DNA of 64,000 nt from Pseudoalteromonas rubra (GCF_005886805.2 NZ_CP045430.1:1054001-1118000); one strand, 5' to 3'; positions 26,799 through 36,132 are shown, counted from the first letter of the stretch. Numbers and translations are program-made. Notes: generated by a model from the letters alone, not told the origin.

Positions 26799-27899
26799 TT
26801 ATTTGCTACTTGCGAGTAAATGATGACAAATCTGGTTTGATGCATTGGCGTTCACTAAAGTAGCAGCCTTCATGATGGTCTGGCTGCGCAGTGATGCCGA
26901 TGTCTGTATTTGGTTGAGCAAGTCACTGAGCTGCTGATCATTGCGCGCGTTCAGTGCTGCGCCCTGAGCGACAAACACCGCTCGATTGTGTTGCTCTTGC
27001 CCGGGTAAAGCGCCATGAATGATCAGACAGGTATTGGCCAGGGCCGCTTCGGTCAGAGTCAGGCCGCCTGCTTTCGTAATTATGATGTCCGCCTGGGCAT
27101 AGTAGGGCTGCATATCCGACACGAACCCGGCCAGTTGCAACTGATGTTGGGCAATTTCTTGACTAAAACGTGCTCCTAGCAGCTGGTGTAAAGCCTCATT
27201 CTGGCCGCAAATGACCGTCACCGAACCAGAGGGGTTCTGAGCCAATAACAAAGCCACTGTTGAAGCCGAAATGCCCAACCCCCAGCCACCGCCGCAGAGT
27301 AAAATGTTCAGAGTAGCCTCTTTCTTCTTCGCGGTGTTTTGGTCTGTCACCGTTAAGTCTGAGGCTACCTCAGTCGGGATACCCAGGGGCAATATGTCGG
27401 TCCCTCTGGCGCGATGCCAGTCCAACACAGGATGACTGTACTGATGAGAAACAAACAACTGAGTTAACGGCGTCCGCCAGCCATTAGAGATTTGATAATC
27501 ACCCAGCACGCCACTGACTTCGACCTTGTGCCCAGCCAGTCTGGCAAAATAACGGGCGAAAAATGCACCGTAATAACTACAGGCAACCACCTGGTTATGG
27601 CGACGGATCACCGCTTTCGCTTCTTCCAGCTTTTCATTGCCTTTAAGCGCCAGCCACAACGGTAATAGTCGGTAGAGAAACGGATAAAACCAGCGGCTTG
27701 CATATAACTTACTGTGATGTTGTTTGCCCGACATGCACCACTGATAATACTGACCAAACAGCAAGTCGGAGAGCCACTGTGGCAACAGATCGGACACTGA
27801 CAACAGCTCAACGGTTTTGCCTTGTTTGCGAAAACCGCTCGCCAGAGCCTCTGCCAGTGCTCGTGACCCCGCGCCAGACTCCACATATAACAGGAGCAT
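26799..27899 (-). CDS. GT28/MGDG-synthase-like glycosyltransferase
   Basis: 366 residues from ATG 27899, one base after the stop of the GNAT gene. The N-terminal half has YVESGAGSRALAEALASGF (similar to the G-x-G-H-x-x-A loop of MGDG synthase and MurG) and SGVLGDYQISNGW. The C-terminal nucleotide-sugar domain has NILLCGGGWGLGISASTV, AGFVSDMQPYYAQADIIITKAGGLTLTEAAL and HGALPGQEQHNR, the core of the GT28 group. Such enzymes add a hexose to a lipid acceptor at the membrane. The His of the N-terminal loop is replaced, so activity is not proved. It implies a lipid-linked intermediate in this pathway. Confidence 0.8.
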   Translation of the reverse strand: MLLLYVESGAGSRALAEALASGFRKQGKTVELLSVSDLLPQWLSDLLFGQYYQWCMSGKQHHSKLYASRWFYPFLYRLLPLWLALKGNEKLEEAKAVIRRHNQVVACSYYGAFFARYFARLAGHKVEVSGVLGDYQISNGWRTPLTQLFVSHQYSHPVLDWHRARGTDILPLGIPTEVASDLTVTDQNTAKKKEATLNILLCGGGWGLGISASTVALLLAQNPSGSVTVICGQNEALHQLLGARFSQEIAQHQLQLAGFVSDMQPYYAQADIIITKAGGLTLTEAALANTCLIIHGALPGQEQHNRAVFVAQGAALNARNDQQLSDLLNQIQTSASLRSQTIMKAATLVNANASNQICHHLLASSK

Positions 27900-27900
27900 G

Positions 27901-28509
27901 CTACTGAACCCGCTCAAGTGGACGCGTGGTGTTGAGCCATAAAGCTCTTACTTCAGCCAACTCCAGTTTCATCACCACCATATCCTGTTGCGGACCATAG
28001 AAGCTTTCGAAACGACCCAAAGAGGTAAACTGCAAAGAATGATAGATATTGAGAATATTGGACTGCGTGGTGTCGGCAAACACCTCAATGTACAGCTCCT
28101 CATAGTTGGTTTCTTCCAACAAGACCTTTAGGGTATCCAGCAACATTGCCATTTTGACCAGAGGTGAGACATGCTGATCGGCTACAAACCAGCCTCCCCA
28201 GACAATGCTTTTTGGGTCCCATAAGCGATAATGATAACCGGACATGCCAACCAGCTGTTCGCCTTGTTTAAAGCACCAGTAGTGACGACCATTGTCTATC
28301 CCCGCCGCCAGACAACGCCGATGAAATTCAATGGTGCGTATGGTGTCTTCGTTCAGTCCATCTACCATTGCATGCTCGATAAACTCAAGCTGTTCATCAC
28401 CAAATGACACCGCTGTCTTTTCGAGTTGCTGATGGCGCATAAAGCGCTCGGTACGGCGCATTTTTTGTACCAAAAGTTCTGCTCTGCGATCTTTAAATTG
28501 CTGTTCCAT
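27901..28509 (-). CDS. GNAT-family acetyltransferase-like protein
   Basis: 202 residues from the first ATG at 28509; a TTG at 28551 is a weaker alternative. The region VWGGWFVADQHVSPLVKMAMLL followed by LYIEVFADTTQSNILNIYHSLQFTSLGRFESFYG resembles the GNAT core with its late N-x-x-x-x-Y-x-x-x-x-F motif. The usual Q-x-x-G-x-G loop is poorly kept, so acyl-CoA binding may be altered. It is the first gene of the eight-gene operon, ending one base before the GT28 gene. It may acylate the product or its precursor. Confidence 0.7.
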   Translation of the reverse strand: MEQQFKDRRAELLVQKMRRTERFMRHQQLEKTAVSFGDEQLEFIEHAMVDGLNEDTIRTIEFHRRCLAAGIDNGRHYWCFKQGEQLVGMSGYHYRLWDPKSIVWGGWFVADQHVSPLVKMAMLLDTLKVLLEETNYEELYIEVFADTTQSNILNIYHSLQFTSLGRFESFYGPQQDMVVMKLELAEVRALWLNTTRPLERVQ

Positions 28510-28786
28510 ATCCGGCCACCCATTTTGTTGCTTTGCATTGATGGGCTGCAAGTTATTATAAGTATTGGATAAAATCGCTTATGGAAAAGTGATGAATGGT
28601 TACGAGAGCCCAATGAAGGCTGAGCAATGGTTATTCTAACTGATGATAAAACAGCCCATTTCAAAGCCATTAACATGGTCTTTTTTGCTTAACAACAGTC
28701 TCTAAATCCCACCTTATTTCCGAGCTGGAAAAGCACGTTTTTCTGTGTCATCTTAACCGGAACTTGTGCAACAAAAGAGGCCAATC

Positions 28787-29137
28787 ATGCCGATAATCAA
28801 GCCACGATTTTACCTGCTGATACCACTCATTTTGTCTTTAATGGCATGTGTATCCCCCCCGTCAAAGGTCGTTGAATGGCCAGGAGGCAGATTGACGTTA
28901 TCAGAAGAGGCGACCACATTCAGTGGCGAAGTTGGACAGAGAACATTTCAGGCGACTATCTCTGCACTGTGGCACGAAGGCGCACACTGGTATGTCATTT
29001 ATGCCTGCAGCGCTTATGAACAAAACACGGACGCAGAGCGTTTTTCTGTCGGCGAGATAACATCTGAGTCAGCGCCCATCGACACACCTATCACGCTTGA
29101 TTGTGGCTTAGGGATTACTTTGACTGTGCGACCGTGA
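28787..29137 (+). CDS. Small predicted lipoprotein
   Basis: 116 residues from ATG 28787, six bases after AAGAGG. The signal peptide ends in the lipobox LMAC, so Cys would be lipidated. After it comes VVEWPGGRLTLSEEATTFSG and a second Cys pair (YACSAY, LDCGLG), probably a disulphide. No family is recognised. It is divergent from the A-T-E operon, with about 280 bases between the starts; no relation is evident. Confidence 0.6.
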   Translation: MPIIKPRFYLLIPLILSLMACVSPPSKVVEWPGGRLTLSEEATTFSGEVGQRTFQATISALWHEGAHWYVIYACSAYEQNTDAERFSVGEITSESAPIDTPITLDCGLGITLTVRP

Positions 29138-29228
29138 CTTTTTGGGACAACTATCGTGCAATAGTGGAGGGAGGAAGGGCGAAGGTGAGACCACGCAATA
29201 CATCATCAACGGAGTCGCCTAAAACAAG

Positions 29229-29249
29229 ATCCCGTATCGAGCACGGGAT
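29229..29249. repeat. Short REP-like hairpin
   Basis: ATCCCGT and ACGGGAT form a 7-base stem with a 7-base loop, in the 284-base space after the small lipoprotein gene. The sequence TCCCGTATCGAGCACGGGAT resembles dispersed REP elements of the same shape in many bacteria. It could also stop transcription from the lipoprotein gene. No other copy was seen in this window. The rest of 29138-29421 holds no gene I can support. Confidence 0.4.
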
Positions 29250-29421
29250 AACGGATGAAAAGGGTTGGAGTTGTATTCGATAGTAAGACATTTTAAAAGG
29301 CTGCTGACTGTTCCAAACATCTAACTGGGCTGAGCACATACACACTAGGTTCATGCCAAATCCCCTTGGTTATATCAGCCCTGAGCCGGCATCTGCTTAA
29401 CACACAGCCACGCTGTGCCTT

Positions 29422-31137
29422 TCATTTTTTTCTGCGCGAAGCGCCTTTTTTACCGCGTTTAATCTCTTGCTCGATCTGCGCTTTAATGTCTTTAGCTTGC
29501 TGGCTTCCCGGATCCAACTCCAGTGCTCTCTCTATCGTGTTTAGCGCATCTTGGTATTTTTCTTGTGCAAACAATAACTCTGACTTAGTCTCAACAAATA
29601 CAGGGTGCTCAGGCGATAAATCCAATGCTCTGTTTACCAGGCTTTCAGCTTCTTCTAAGCGCTTTAGGTCAATCAGCAAGCAAGCATAATTGTTCATCGC
29701 CTTAGTGTCATCAGGTTTAAGAGCCAGCGCTTTTTTATAATAAATTTCTGCCTCTTCGTATCGCTCAAGACCTGATAACATATTCGCATAGTTATACGTC
29801 GCGTTCACATCCCCAGGACGTAACGCCAGTGCCTTTTTATAGTGAATTTCAGCTTTCTCGGTTTCCCCAGAAGATTCTAATACTGATGCATAGTTGCTTT
29901 GAGCAGCGAAATCATCCGGGTCAATGTCTATCGCTATTTTATAGTGCTGTTTCGCACTCTCCGCATGACCAATGTCGAATAACCAATAAGCATAATTGAA
30001 GTGCAGCTCCGCTGACTCAGGCAATGCCTCAATTGCCAGCTTATAGTGTTCCACTTTATCTTCAACGGTCCACTTACCCTCAGCCTCTAAAGACCAATCC
30101 AACCAGCTTTTATCCTGCTCTTTCTTAGGCTTAGGCAATAGCTTCGTTTTGATCTCTTCTCCCCCCTCACGAGAGGTGTTCAGTACCTGCTCCTGAAGCG
30201 TTTGCTTCATATCTTCGGTGTAGCGCTCCAGGTCTTTTAACTGATCATCATGCTTATAACCCCAGAGATTACCGATATCCAGCATCAGCTGATCCCATTC
30301 AGGGGTGGGGATCAGCACGCCGTTATGCTTTTGCATCAGCGCAGCGATGTCGCCATTTGGTTGTCCGCCTGGTTCGTAATAGCACCAAAACGGTCTGCCA
30401 CTGATGTCCCTGGAAGATAAATCAGATAAAAAGTTCATCAGACTACCGTCGTTACCGCCATAGCCAATAAAAATGGGGGTATAGAATTTGAAGATATTCC
30501 TCAGGGCATCTTCCCAGGGCTTTTTCAGCTGCCCGGTGCCATCTGGATCATTGATGGGGTCGGTAAACAAGTCACGGTGAATTTTGGCCACCATAGGGCG
30601 TCGTGCCAGTGGCTTCAGATACCCAGCTAGGGTTTCGTGACCAATCACATGAGGAGAGCGACGACCGTAAATATACAAAGAGTCGGCGACCAGATTATCG
30701 AAATTGGTGGTGATCACCATGTTGTGGCTGGTTTTGGTCATTATCCAGGCTAGTACGGCATAACCAAAACTCGGACTACCAGCTTCAATGGCCTTTTCCA
30801 GCTCTGCGAAGCCGGCCTCATGATCGCCAGAAAAACAACGAGCAAATATCTCGGGATAATGACCAGCCAGGTTATCAGGCTGCCAGTTATCGATTTCCAG
30901 CGGGTTCAACTTAAGCCAGCTGTCAAAGTCAGTCTCGGGCGATACCACCCGATGAAACAGCATTTGCATCCACTCCCTTGCCAGGGGGGCTGCGCCTTTA
31001 ACACCAGACTGGATCGACGCACCAGCGCCCAGTATAAACACAAAACGCCGATCTTCCATGGTGTTGTTAATACGCTTTAATTCGTCAAGGAAGCCTTTTA
31101 AAGCCCATACTTGCACTGTTGATGTTTCTCTGTCCAT
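29422..31137 (-). CDS. SIR2-domain protein with C-terminal TPR repeats
   Basis: 571 residues. The SIR2-like domain spans about 1-300: FVFILGAGASIQSGVKG near 33, ITTNFDNLV near 145 (with the NAD-site Asn) and MVAKIHRDLF near 186 (with the His), then FIGYGGNDGSLMNFL. The key Asn and His are present, so NAD hydrolysis is plausible. After a linker (about 300-350) come five or six TPR units, for example NYANMLSGLERYEEAEIYYKKALALKPDD, which bind proteins. This plan, SIR2 effector plus TPR sensor, is like NAD-depleting anti-phage proteins such as ThsA in having the same enzyme fold. It stands alone with no partner gene. A defence role is inferred. Confidence 0.8.
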   Translation of the reverse strand: MDRETSTVQVWALKGFLDELKRINNTMEDRRFVFILGAGASIQSGVKGAAPLAREWMQMLFHRVVSPETDFDSWLKLNPLEIDNWQPDNLAGHYPEIFARCFSGDHEAGFAELEKAIEAGSPSFGYAVLAWIMTKTSHNMVITTNFDNLVADSLYIYGRRSPHVIGHETLAGYLKPLARRPMVAKIHRDLFTDPINDPDGTGQLKKPWEDALRNIFKFYTPIFIGYGGNDGSLMNFLSDLSSRDISGRPFWCYYEPGGQPNGDIAALMQKHNGVLIPTPEWDQLMLDIGNLWGYKHDDQLKDLERYTEDMKQTLQEQVLNTSREGGEEIKTKLLPKPKKEQDKSWLDWSLEAEGKWTVEDKVEHYKLAIEALPESAELHFNYAYWLFDIGHAESAKQHYKIAIDIDPDDFAAQSNYASVLESSGETEKAEIHYKKALALRPGDVNATYNYANMLSGLERYEEAEIYYKKALALKPDDTKAMNNYACLLIDLKRLEEAESLVNRALDLSPEHPVFVETKSELLFAQEKYQDALNTIERALELDPGSQQAKDIKAQIEQEIKRGKKGASRRKK

Positions 31138-31299
31138 GTTAATTTTTATAAATATTTTTATAACTGGACAAATTGTAACGCGAAAGTGCGACCCCTGAAA
31201 GTGATCTGGATCAGTCTCATAGAGGCATTGTCTAATCAGATGCGAGACAAAAACAAACTTCTTCTCAGATAAACAAGATTCAGTCAGTATCTGACAACG

Positions 31300-32112
31300 C
31301 TATCGCTTAGGACACACTACCTTTTCAGCTTTCAGGTGATACATTTCAATGTCCGGATGACTGAAAAACCCCACTTCCCAGGGGTTTTTAGAGATAAACA
31401 ATTCTCTCACCTCATTGAACAAGGCGCTGTCACTTGCTATCTGATGCACCTTTCCTGCGATTATGGAGTAATTCCACTCTACATAGTTTTCAAAGGTAAA
31501 ACTGGCACGATTGTCGATGGCAAAATAGCACTGATTATCACGCTTCATCAGGCTGGATTTAAAGGTTTGTGGCAAAGTGATAAAAAAGACATCATCATCG
31601 GTGCTGGATAAAAACGCCATCACTGTGGTGTGTGGTTGTGATTGCGCTTTAGTGATCAGTACCCCGACTTTGTTGTCGTGTTCCTCATCATCCATTACAG
31701 GCGTTGCCGTTAACGGCGTGCATGGCAATGGCGTTTGCACACGCGGATCGTCAGGGAACTCATACTCCGGCGCTCGATATTCCAGTTCCACCGAAATCCC
31801 ATAATAAACCTGATACTCAATTGGAGAAACGGTTCTCTCTGTCTCATTGAGTGCAGTTACCCGGCCTTTATAAGATAAACGATAAACACTCAACTCAGCG
31901 TCATATTCGCTAACACCGGTGCGATTATCCAGATGTACCGTGACCAAATCTCCAACCTGCAATGCATGAGTTTCCCTGAGCTGGAGCAGGAGTTGATTGT
32001 CATCGTCTATTTGCGCAAAACAGATAAATACATCGATATCGCCAAGGTGTGTTTGGTAGGCCGACGCAACGGCAATCACAGGCGATGGAATAAACTGATT
32101 TAATGACGACAT
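31300..32112 (-). CDS. PNPOx-like (split-barrel) protein with an extra N-terminal domain
   Basis: 270 residues from ATG 32112, six bases after AGGAA; longer frames begin earlier but have no ribosome site. The C-terminal part (about 145-265) has PHTTVMAFLSSTDDDVFFIT, CYFAIDNRASFTFENYVEWNY and KNPWEVGFFSHPDIEMYHLK, the pattern of flavin-type split-barrel proteins related to pyridoxamine phosphate oxidase. The N-terminal part (VGDLVTVHLDNRTGV, VYRLSYKGRVTALN) is beta-rich and could be a PilZ-like barrel, but I do not see the RxxxR and DxSxxG motifs. Function unknown. Confidence 0.5.
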   Translation of the reverse strand: MSSLNQFIPSPVIAVASAYQTHLGDIDVFICFAQIDDDNQLLLQLRETHALQVGDLVTVHLDNRTGVSEYDAELSVYRLSYKGRVTALNETERTVSPIEYQVYYGISVELEYRAPEYEFPDDPRVQTPLPCTPLTATPVMDDEEHDNKVGVLITKAQSQPHTTVMAFLSSTDDDVFFITLPQTFKSSLMKRDNQCYFAIDNRASFTFENYVEWNYSIIAGKVHQIASDSALFNEVRELFISKNPWEVGFFSHPDIEMYHLKAEKVVCPKR

Positions 32113-32303
32113 AACACTTCCTGAAAATGGGTTAACAGATTGCATTTGGCTGTATAACTCTAGCATATGGGCTTAAAAGCGCGCGCTTTGCAATACTACG
32201 CAACCATTCTTTTTTACAGAATGGTAGGTGCGATATTCGCGCATTTTGTTCTCCATGATAGAGCAGTAAAGTAGGGTTATCACAGTTTAGGAGCATCACT
32301 GCT

Positions 32304-32996
32304 ATGCCATTAATTCGTCGCGGCTCAGAGCGGGGCCTGGTTAATCTGGGCTGGTTGCAAAGCCAGCATACCTTTTCATTTGGTCATTACTACGACCCTA
32401 AACATATGGGATTTTCCGTACTACGCGTTATCAATGACGATACAGTGGCGCCTGGTAAGGGATTCGATACCCATGGGCACCGGGATATGGAGATCATTTC
32501 TTACGTTATGCAAGGTGCGCTGGAACACAAAGACAGTAAAGGCAATCATCACATTATTCCAGCCGGAGATATTCAGCTGATGAGCGCTGGTACCGGGATC
32601 ACACATTCCGAGTACAACTATTTTGCGACTGAGCCAACCCGCTTTTTACAGATCTGGATCAGGCCTAACAAAAAGGGGCTCAACCCCAATTATACACAAG
32701 CTACGATTCACCAAAAAGGTCCTCTTACGCCACTTGTGACCCCGGATGGACAGCGCGACTCATTGGTCATCCATCAGGATGCCAGGCTTTATCGTTTGCA
32801 GTTATCTTCTGGCGAGACTGTGACCCTGAACGCACCAGGAAGCTGGGGTTATCTGCACCTCATAAAGGGCGCAGCTCAATCCACGCAAACGCACCTTAAT
32901 GCAGGCGATGCAGTAGGCCTCACAGAAGAAGAGTCTATTGAGCTAACCGCAATGACCCCACTCGAAGCACTGTGGTTTGAATTGCCACCAGATTGA
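32304..32996 (+). CDS. Pirin-family protein
   Basis: 230 residues. Pirin hallmarks are present: FSFGHYYDPKHMGFSVLRVIN, then FDTHGHRDMEIISYVMQGAL (the metal-binding His-x-His and Glu), and MSAGTGITHSEYN. Pirins are double cupins, some with quercetin dioxygenase activity, others stress-induced with unknown role. Predicted metal ligands are intact. AGGAG lies 10 bases upstream of ATG. It is divergent from the PNPOx-like gene; a short inverted repeat lies between them (32203-32225). Confidence 0.88.
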   Translation: MPLIRRGSERGLVNLGWLQSQHTFSFGHYYDPKHMGFSVLRVINDDTVAPGKGFDTHGHRDMEIISYVMQGALEHKDSKGNHHIIPAGDIQLMSAGTGITHSEYNYFATEPTRFLQIWIRPNKKGLNPNYTQATIHQKGPLTPLVTPDGQRDSLVIHQDARLYRLQLSSGETVTLNAPGSWGYLHLIKGAAQSTQTHLNAGDAVGLTEEESIELTAMTPLEALWFELPPD

Positions 32997-33108
32997 GTTG
33001 CGCTCTTGGGCATGATCCCTTAGGGTAGGAAGCCTGCACCTAAAGTACCAACAAGATAATGTGAGTACTTACTGACAGCATTGTACTTTTATCTTGAGGG
33101 AATATGGC

Positions 33109-35349
33109 ATGCCATTACATGTGCAATACAATCAATCACAACAACTACAGCATCTGAGTCATTCTTTTAGAGACTACACCGGGCCCGCTCGTTTGCTGCA
33201 CAGCCAGCTCACCGACAACACAACCTTTGCCGCACTGGGTGGCCATGCCATTGCAAGTAGCGCACTGACTGCAACGCTACTGGATCACCCGGTGCATGAT
33301 CGTACATCAATGAGTCAGTCGGTCCCTAAAAATACGCAACCTTCGACCCAAACCAGCGCTGAGCCACGGACCTGCTGGCTCCATTATGAAATATCAGCAT
33401 CACTTGGCGGCACCACAACGCAGCTCCGCCAGCAAGCAAATCACATATCGGCCAATACGCAGATACAGCTGGCAGCTTGCCTGAGCGCCCGCTCCGGCGA
33501 CATCATCGCAGATACCCTCGCTGCGCAATTGACCGCTATACCCTGCATTTATTCCCACGAGGACGTCAAATCGCTCAACCCCGGTGAGTCTCTCGCGCTT
33601 GATACTCAGGGTACATTAACAGTCCACACTTCAATAAAATGGAGTGAGTTGCTGTGTCGAAACTTTCATCTGTTCAGCCGCTGGCTAGCACAAGGAGAGC
33701 TGCTGGATCTGTCGTTCAATGCCAGTCTGAACGCCAACCTTGAGGTTTCCATCGAGGGAGGTTACCAGGTGATATTTGTCCGACCTGTCGACACACCTCA
33801 TATACTGCGCCTTAGCTATGTCAAATCGACCGCAAACAATACACAAAATACTGTCAATGCCTGTATCACTGCAAAACTGAGTAACCCAAAAGCGTTTCAG
33901 GTCGCATACACGGCTATGGTGCAGGCTATCTTTCAACGCTCTACGGAAGAGGTTGATGCACTGACAGCACACTTACCTCCAAATACATTACCAAATCAAC
34001 TGCTCCCCGTTGCGACAGCGCTATTAAAAAGACTGGGGCTGGACAAGCTCGAACAGCTAAAGCCACGCATCAGAGAAATTCAACAGAGCCTGGAAACCTC
34101 GATCTGCACAGCCGCTCAATCAGGTGTTGAGCTAAGCGTTTACTACCATTACCATCGAGTGCAGGCGCATCAGGCACTTTTACAACTGACAGTGCGCGAC
34201 GACGCACTCACACCGGCACTGCATGAAGCAGCAGTCACCGGCAGACTGATGGGCCAGCTGAACAAGCACCTGAAGCGAGTTAATGTAGAGCAATTTTTCA
34301 ATCAGCGCGTAACACAGCAACATTACACTTGGGGTTTCCACTTCAACGTCTTTTCCTGGCACGCGATGAGCCGCGAAGATGCCAAGTTTCATGTTGTCAC
34401 TCAAGAAAATGTTTATGGTGATGTCAAGCTAGCTGGTCAAGGCCAGCGATGTTATCAGGACCAGGAGGGCGAAGAGAAACGCCAGTTTTATCTCGACTTT
34501 GAAGCGGCCATGCCGACCTTTAAAGCCCCAGATCAAGTTTCAATGCGGGACTTCAATCTGGCGCTGACCCTGTCACATAGCACACGTCAGGCCAGCCTGA
34601 GTGAACAAGCTGCTTGTCAGCTTGCTGATGAGTTAGCGGTCTGGGGACTCATTCCACCCGGTGAAGTCGATACCCTTGCCGGGCAACTCTATCGCAAGCT
34701 CAAAGCGCAGCAAGACATTCAGATCACATTGACACTCACCCTACCTTGTGATGTGTTTCGTGACTTACTGCCAACACTGGCAGACGCGAACCCGGCCCGG
34801 TTGTCGGAAGCACTGGCAGCGGCTTTGCCCCGTCATCTTCAGATGCCTAATTGCCGGGCCAACCCATTATTAAGAAGCGCTTTTTATGCACCAGCCTTTG
34901 CGCACTATCTCAGTGCTGACGAGTCAGACGCCGATACCCTGATTGAGCTTGCAGTCACACGTTTGAGACAACTCAGACAATATGAAAGCGCCCATAAAGA
35001 ACGAAACTGGCGCAGAAAACCGGGCCCGACACTTGCCAGAGTGATACACATGCACCCGGATTTAAAGGCAGACCTGGACAATCTGATAACAGGTATGCAC
35101 AAGCTCAGTGGGCACGACAAGCTCAACGGTGACCCTGATGTACTAACAGCCATTTACCATTTATTCGATGATATGGGGGCACAACACTTTTATATGCGTT
35201 TTTTCGCATACTATCTGCAGCTAAGCGTGACTGAGTTGGGTTACCAGCACACTGCGCTGCAAGCCACGGGGTTGATTGAATTTGGCCCATCAACCACAAG
35301 ACAAGCCTGGTTGCTGTCAGGTGTTGCGCCAATGCCTCATTCTCTGTGA
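33109..35349 (+). CDS. Large protein of unknown family
   Basis: 746 residues from ATG 33109, with GAGGGAA upstream. It has no signal peptide and no membrane segments. I recognise no domain. The sequence is mixed alpha and beta, with a Ser/Thr/Gln-rich stretch near residues 65-90 (TSMSQSVPKNTQPSTQTSA), a centre rich in helices (LPNQLLPVATALLKRLGLDKL) and a conserved-looking block TWGFHFNVFSWHAMSREDAKF then FYLDFEAAMPTF. The last third is helical (TLARVIHMHPDLKADLDNL). It is followed by a convergent GST gene. Codon use looks like its neighbours. It could be a large cytosolic protein or a secreted toxin-like effector without a classical signal. Confidence 0.6.
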   Translation: MPLHVQYNQSQQLQHLSHSFRDYTGPARLLHSQLTDNTTFAALGGHAIASSALTATLLDHPVHDRTSMSQSVPKNTQPSTQTSAEPRTCWLHYEISASLGGTTTQLRQQANHISANTQIQLAACLSARSGDIIADTLAAQLTAIPCIYSHEDVKSLNPGESLALDTQGTLTVHTSIKWSELLCRNFHLFSRWLAQGELLDLSFNASLNANLEVSIEGGYQVIFVRPVDTPHILRLSYVKSTANNTQNTVNACITAKLSNPKAFQVAYTAMVQAIFQRSTEEVDALTAHLPPNTLPNQLLPVATALLKRLGLDKLEQLKPRIREIQQSLETSICTAAQSGVELSVYYHYHRVQAHQALLQLTVRDDALTPALHEAAVTGRLMGQLNKHLKRVNVEQFFNQRVTQQHYTWGFHFNVFSWHAMSREDAKFHVVTQENVYGDVKLAGQGQRCYQDQEGEEKRQFYLDFEAAMPTFKAPDQVSMRDFNLALTLSHSTRQASLSEQAACQLADELAVWGLIPPGEVDTLAGQLYRKLKAQQDIQITLTLTLPCDVFRDLLPTLADANPARLSEALAAALPRHLQMPNCRANPLLRSAFYAPAFAHYLSADESDADTLIELAVTRLRQLRQYESAHKERNWRRKPGPTLARVIHMHPDLKADLDNLITGMHKLSGHDKLNGDPDVLTAIYHLFDDMGAQHFYMRFFAYYLQLSVTELGYQHTALQATGLIEFGPSTTRQAWLLSGVAPMPHSL

Positions 35350-35395
35350 CCGGCACATTGACGAAATCAGCAATGTATCTCAACCAAGCATACGC

Positions 35396-36001
35396 TTATT
35401 TTGTAGGCAGTGCCCGGTATCCGGGTAATTGCTCAAAGCGCGCCAACCAGTCAAGTACGCGCGGAAAATCACGCAGGCTTGGCTCAAGTCTGGCAATCAG
35501 CGCAGTATAACTGTACAAGGCAATGTCAGCCAAAGTCGGGGTTCCCCCGGCAAGCCAGGGGCTTTGCTCAAGCTGGGTGCTTAAGAGTGAAAATAACCTT
35601 AACGTCTGCTGCATCGCGTGCGCCTCATTGCCGGGCTTCCCAAGCACCCGGATCCCACGCAGCGCCACGGGACCGGTACACAACTCACCGGCAGACAGGG
35701 CAAACCATCGCTGGATCTCAACCTGAGTAGTCAGGTCAGTTGGATACCAGACTCTTGCAGGATCATATTGCCGGGCAAGATAAAACAAAATGGCATGAGA
35801 GTCGGTGATAACCGTGTCCCCATCCACCAACACAGGTATCTTGGCAGCCGGGTTGAATTGTACAAACGACTCAGACAGGTGTTCACCGGATTTTATATCA
35901 ACGGTCACAGTCTCTATGCTCAGACCCAGCATTGACGCAAGTGTGAGCACTTTATGGCTGTGCCCGGACAGTGGAAAATAGTAAAGCTGAAGATGACTCA
36001 T
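35396..36001 (-). CDS. Glutathione S-transferase family protein
   Basis: 201 residues from ATG 36001, with AAGGAG 15 bases upstream. The N-terminal thioredoxin-like domain reads LQLYYFPLSGHSHKVLTLA and the glutathione loop FNPAAKIPVLVDGDTVITDSHAILFYL. The C-terminal helical domain contains LAGGTPTLADIALYSYTALI. It may conjugate or bind glutathione-like thiols. It is convergent with the large orphan gene. Substrate unknown. Confidence 0.85.
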   Translation of the reverse strand: MSHLQLYYFPLSGHSHKVLTLASMLGLSIETVTVDIKSGEHLSESFVQFNPAAKIPVLVDGDTVITDSHAILFYLARQYDPARVWYPTDLTTQVEIQRWFALSAGELCTGPVALRGIRVLGKPGNEAHAMQQTLRLFSLLSTQLEQSPWLAGGTPTLADIALYSYTALIARLEPSLRDFPRVLDWLARFEQLPGYRALPTK

Positions 36002-36132
36002 AATAGCAACCAAACGCTCCTTATCGTGGTATTGGTCAATCATTAAACACCAAATGTCCAACAGAATAAAATGAAGAATATTGCTGACTGACTGTGGGAA
36101 GTTGCTTCAGTGGCTGTTTGTTCGCTCAGCGT

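Noticed and set aside
18424..28509. The operon as a siderophore cluster
   Set aside because: No Fur box, no receptor and no hydroxamate or catechol genes beside it; the exporter type alone is not enough.
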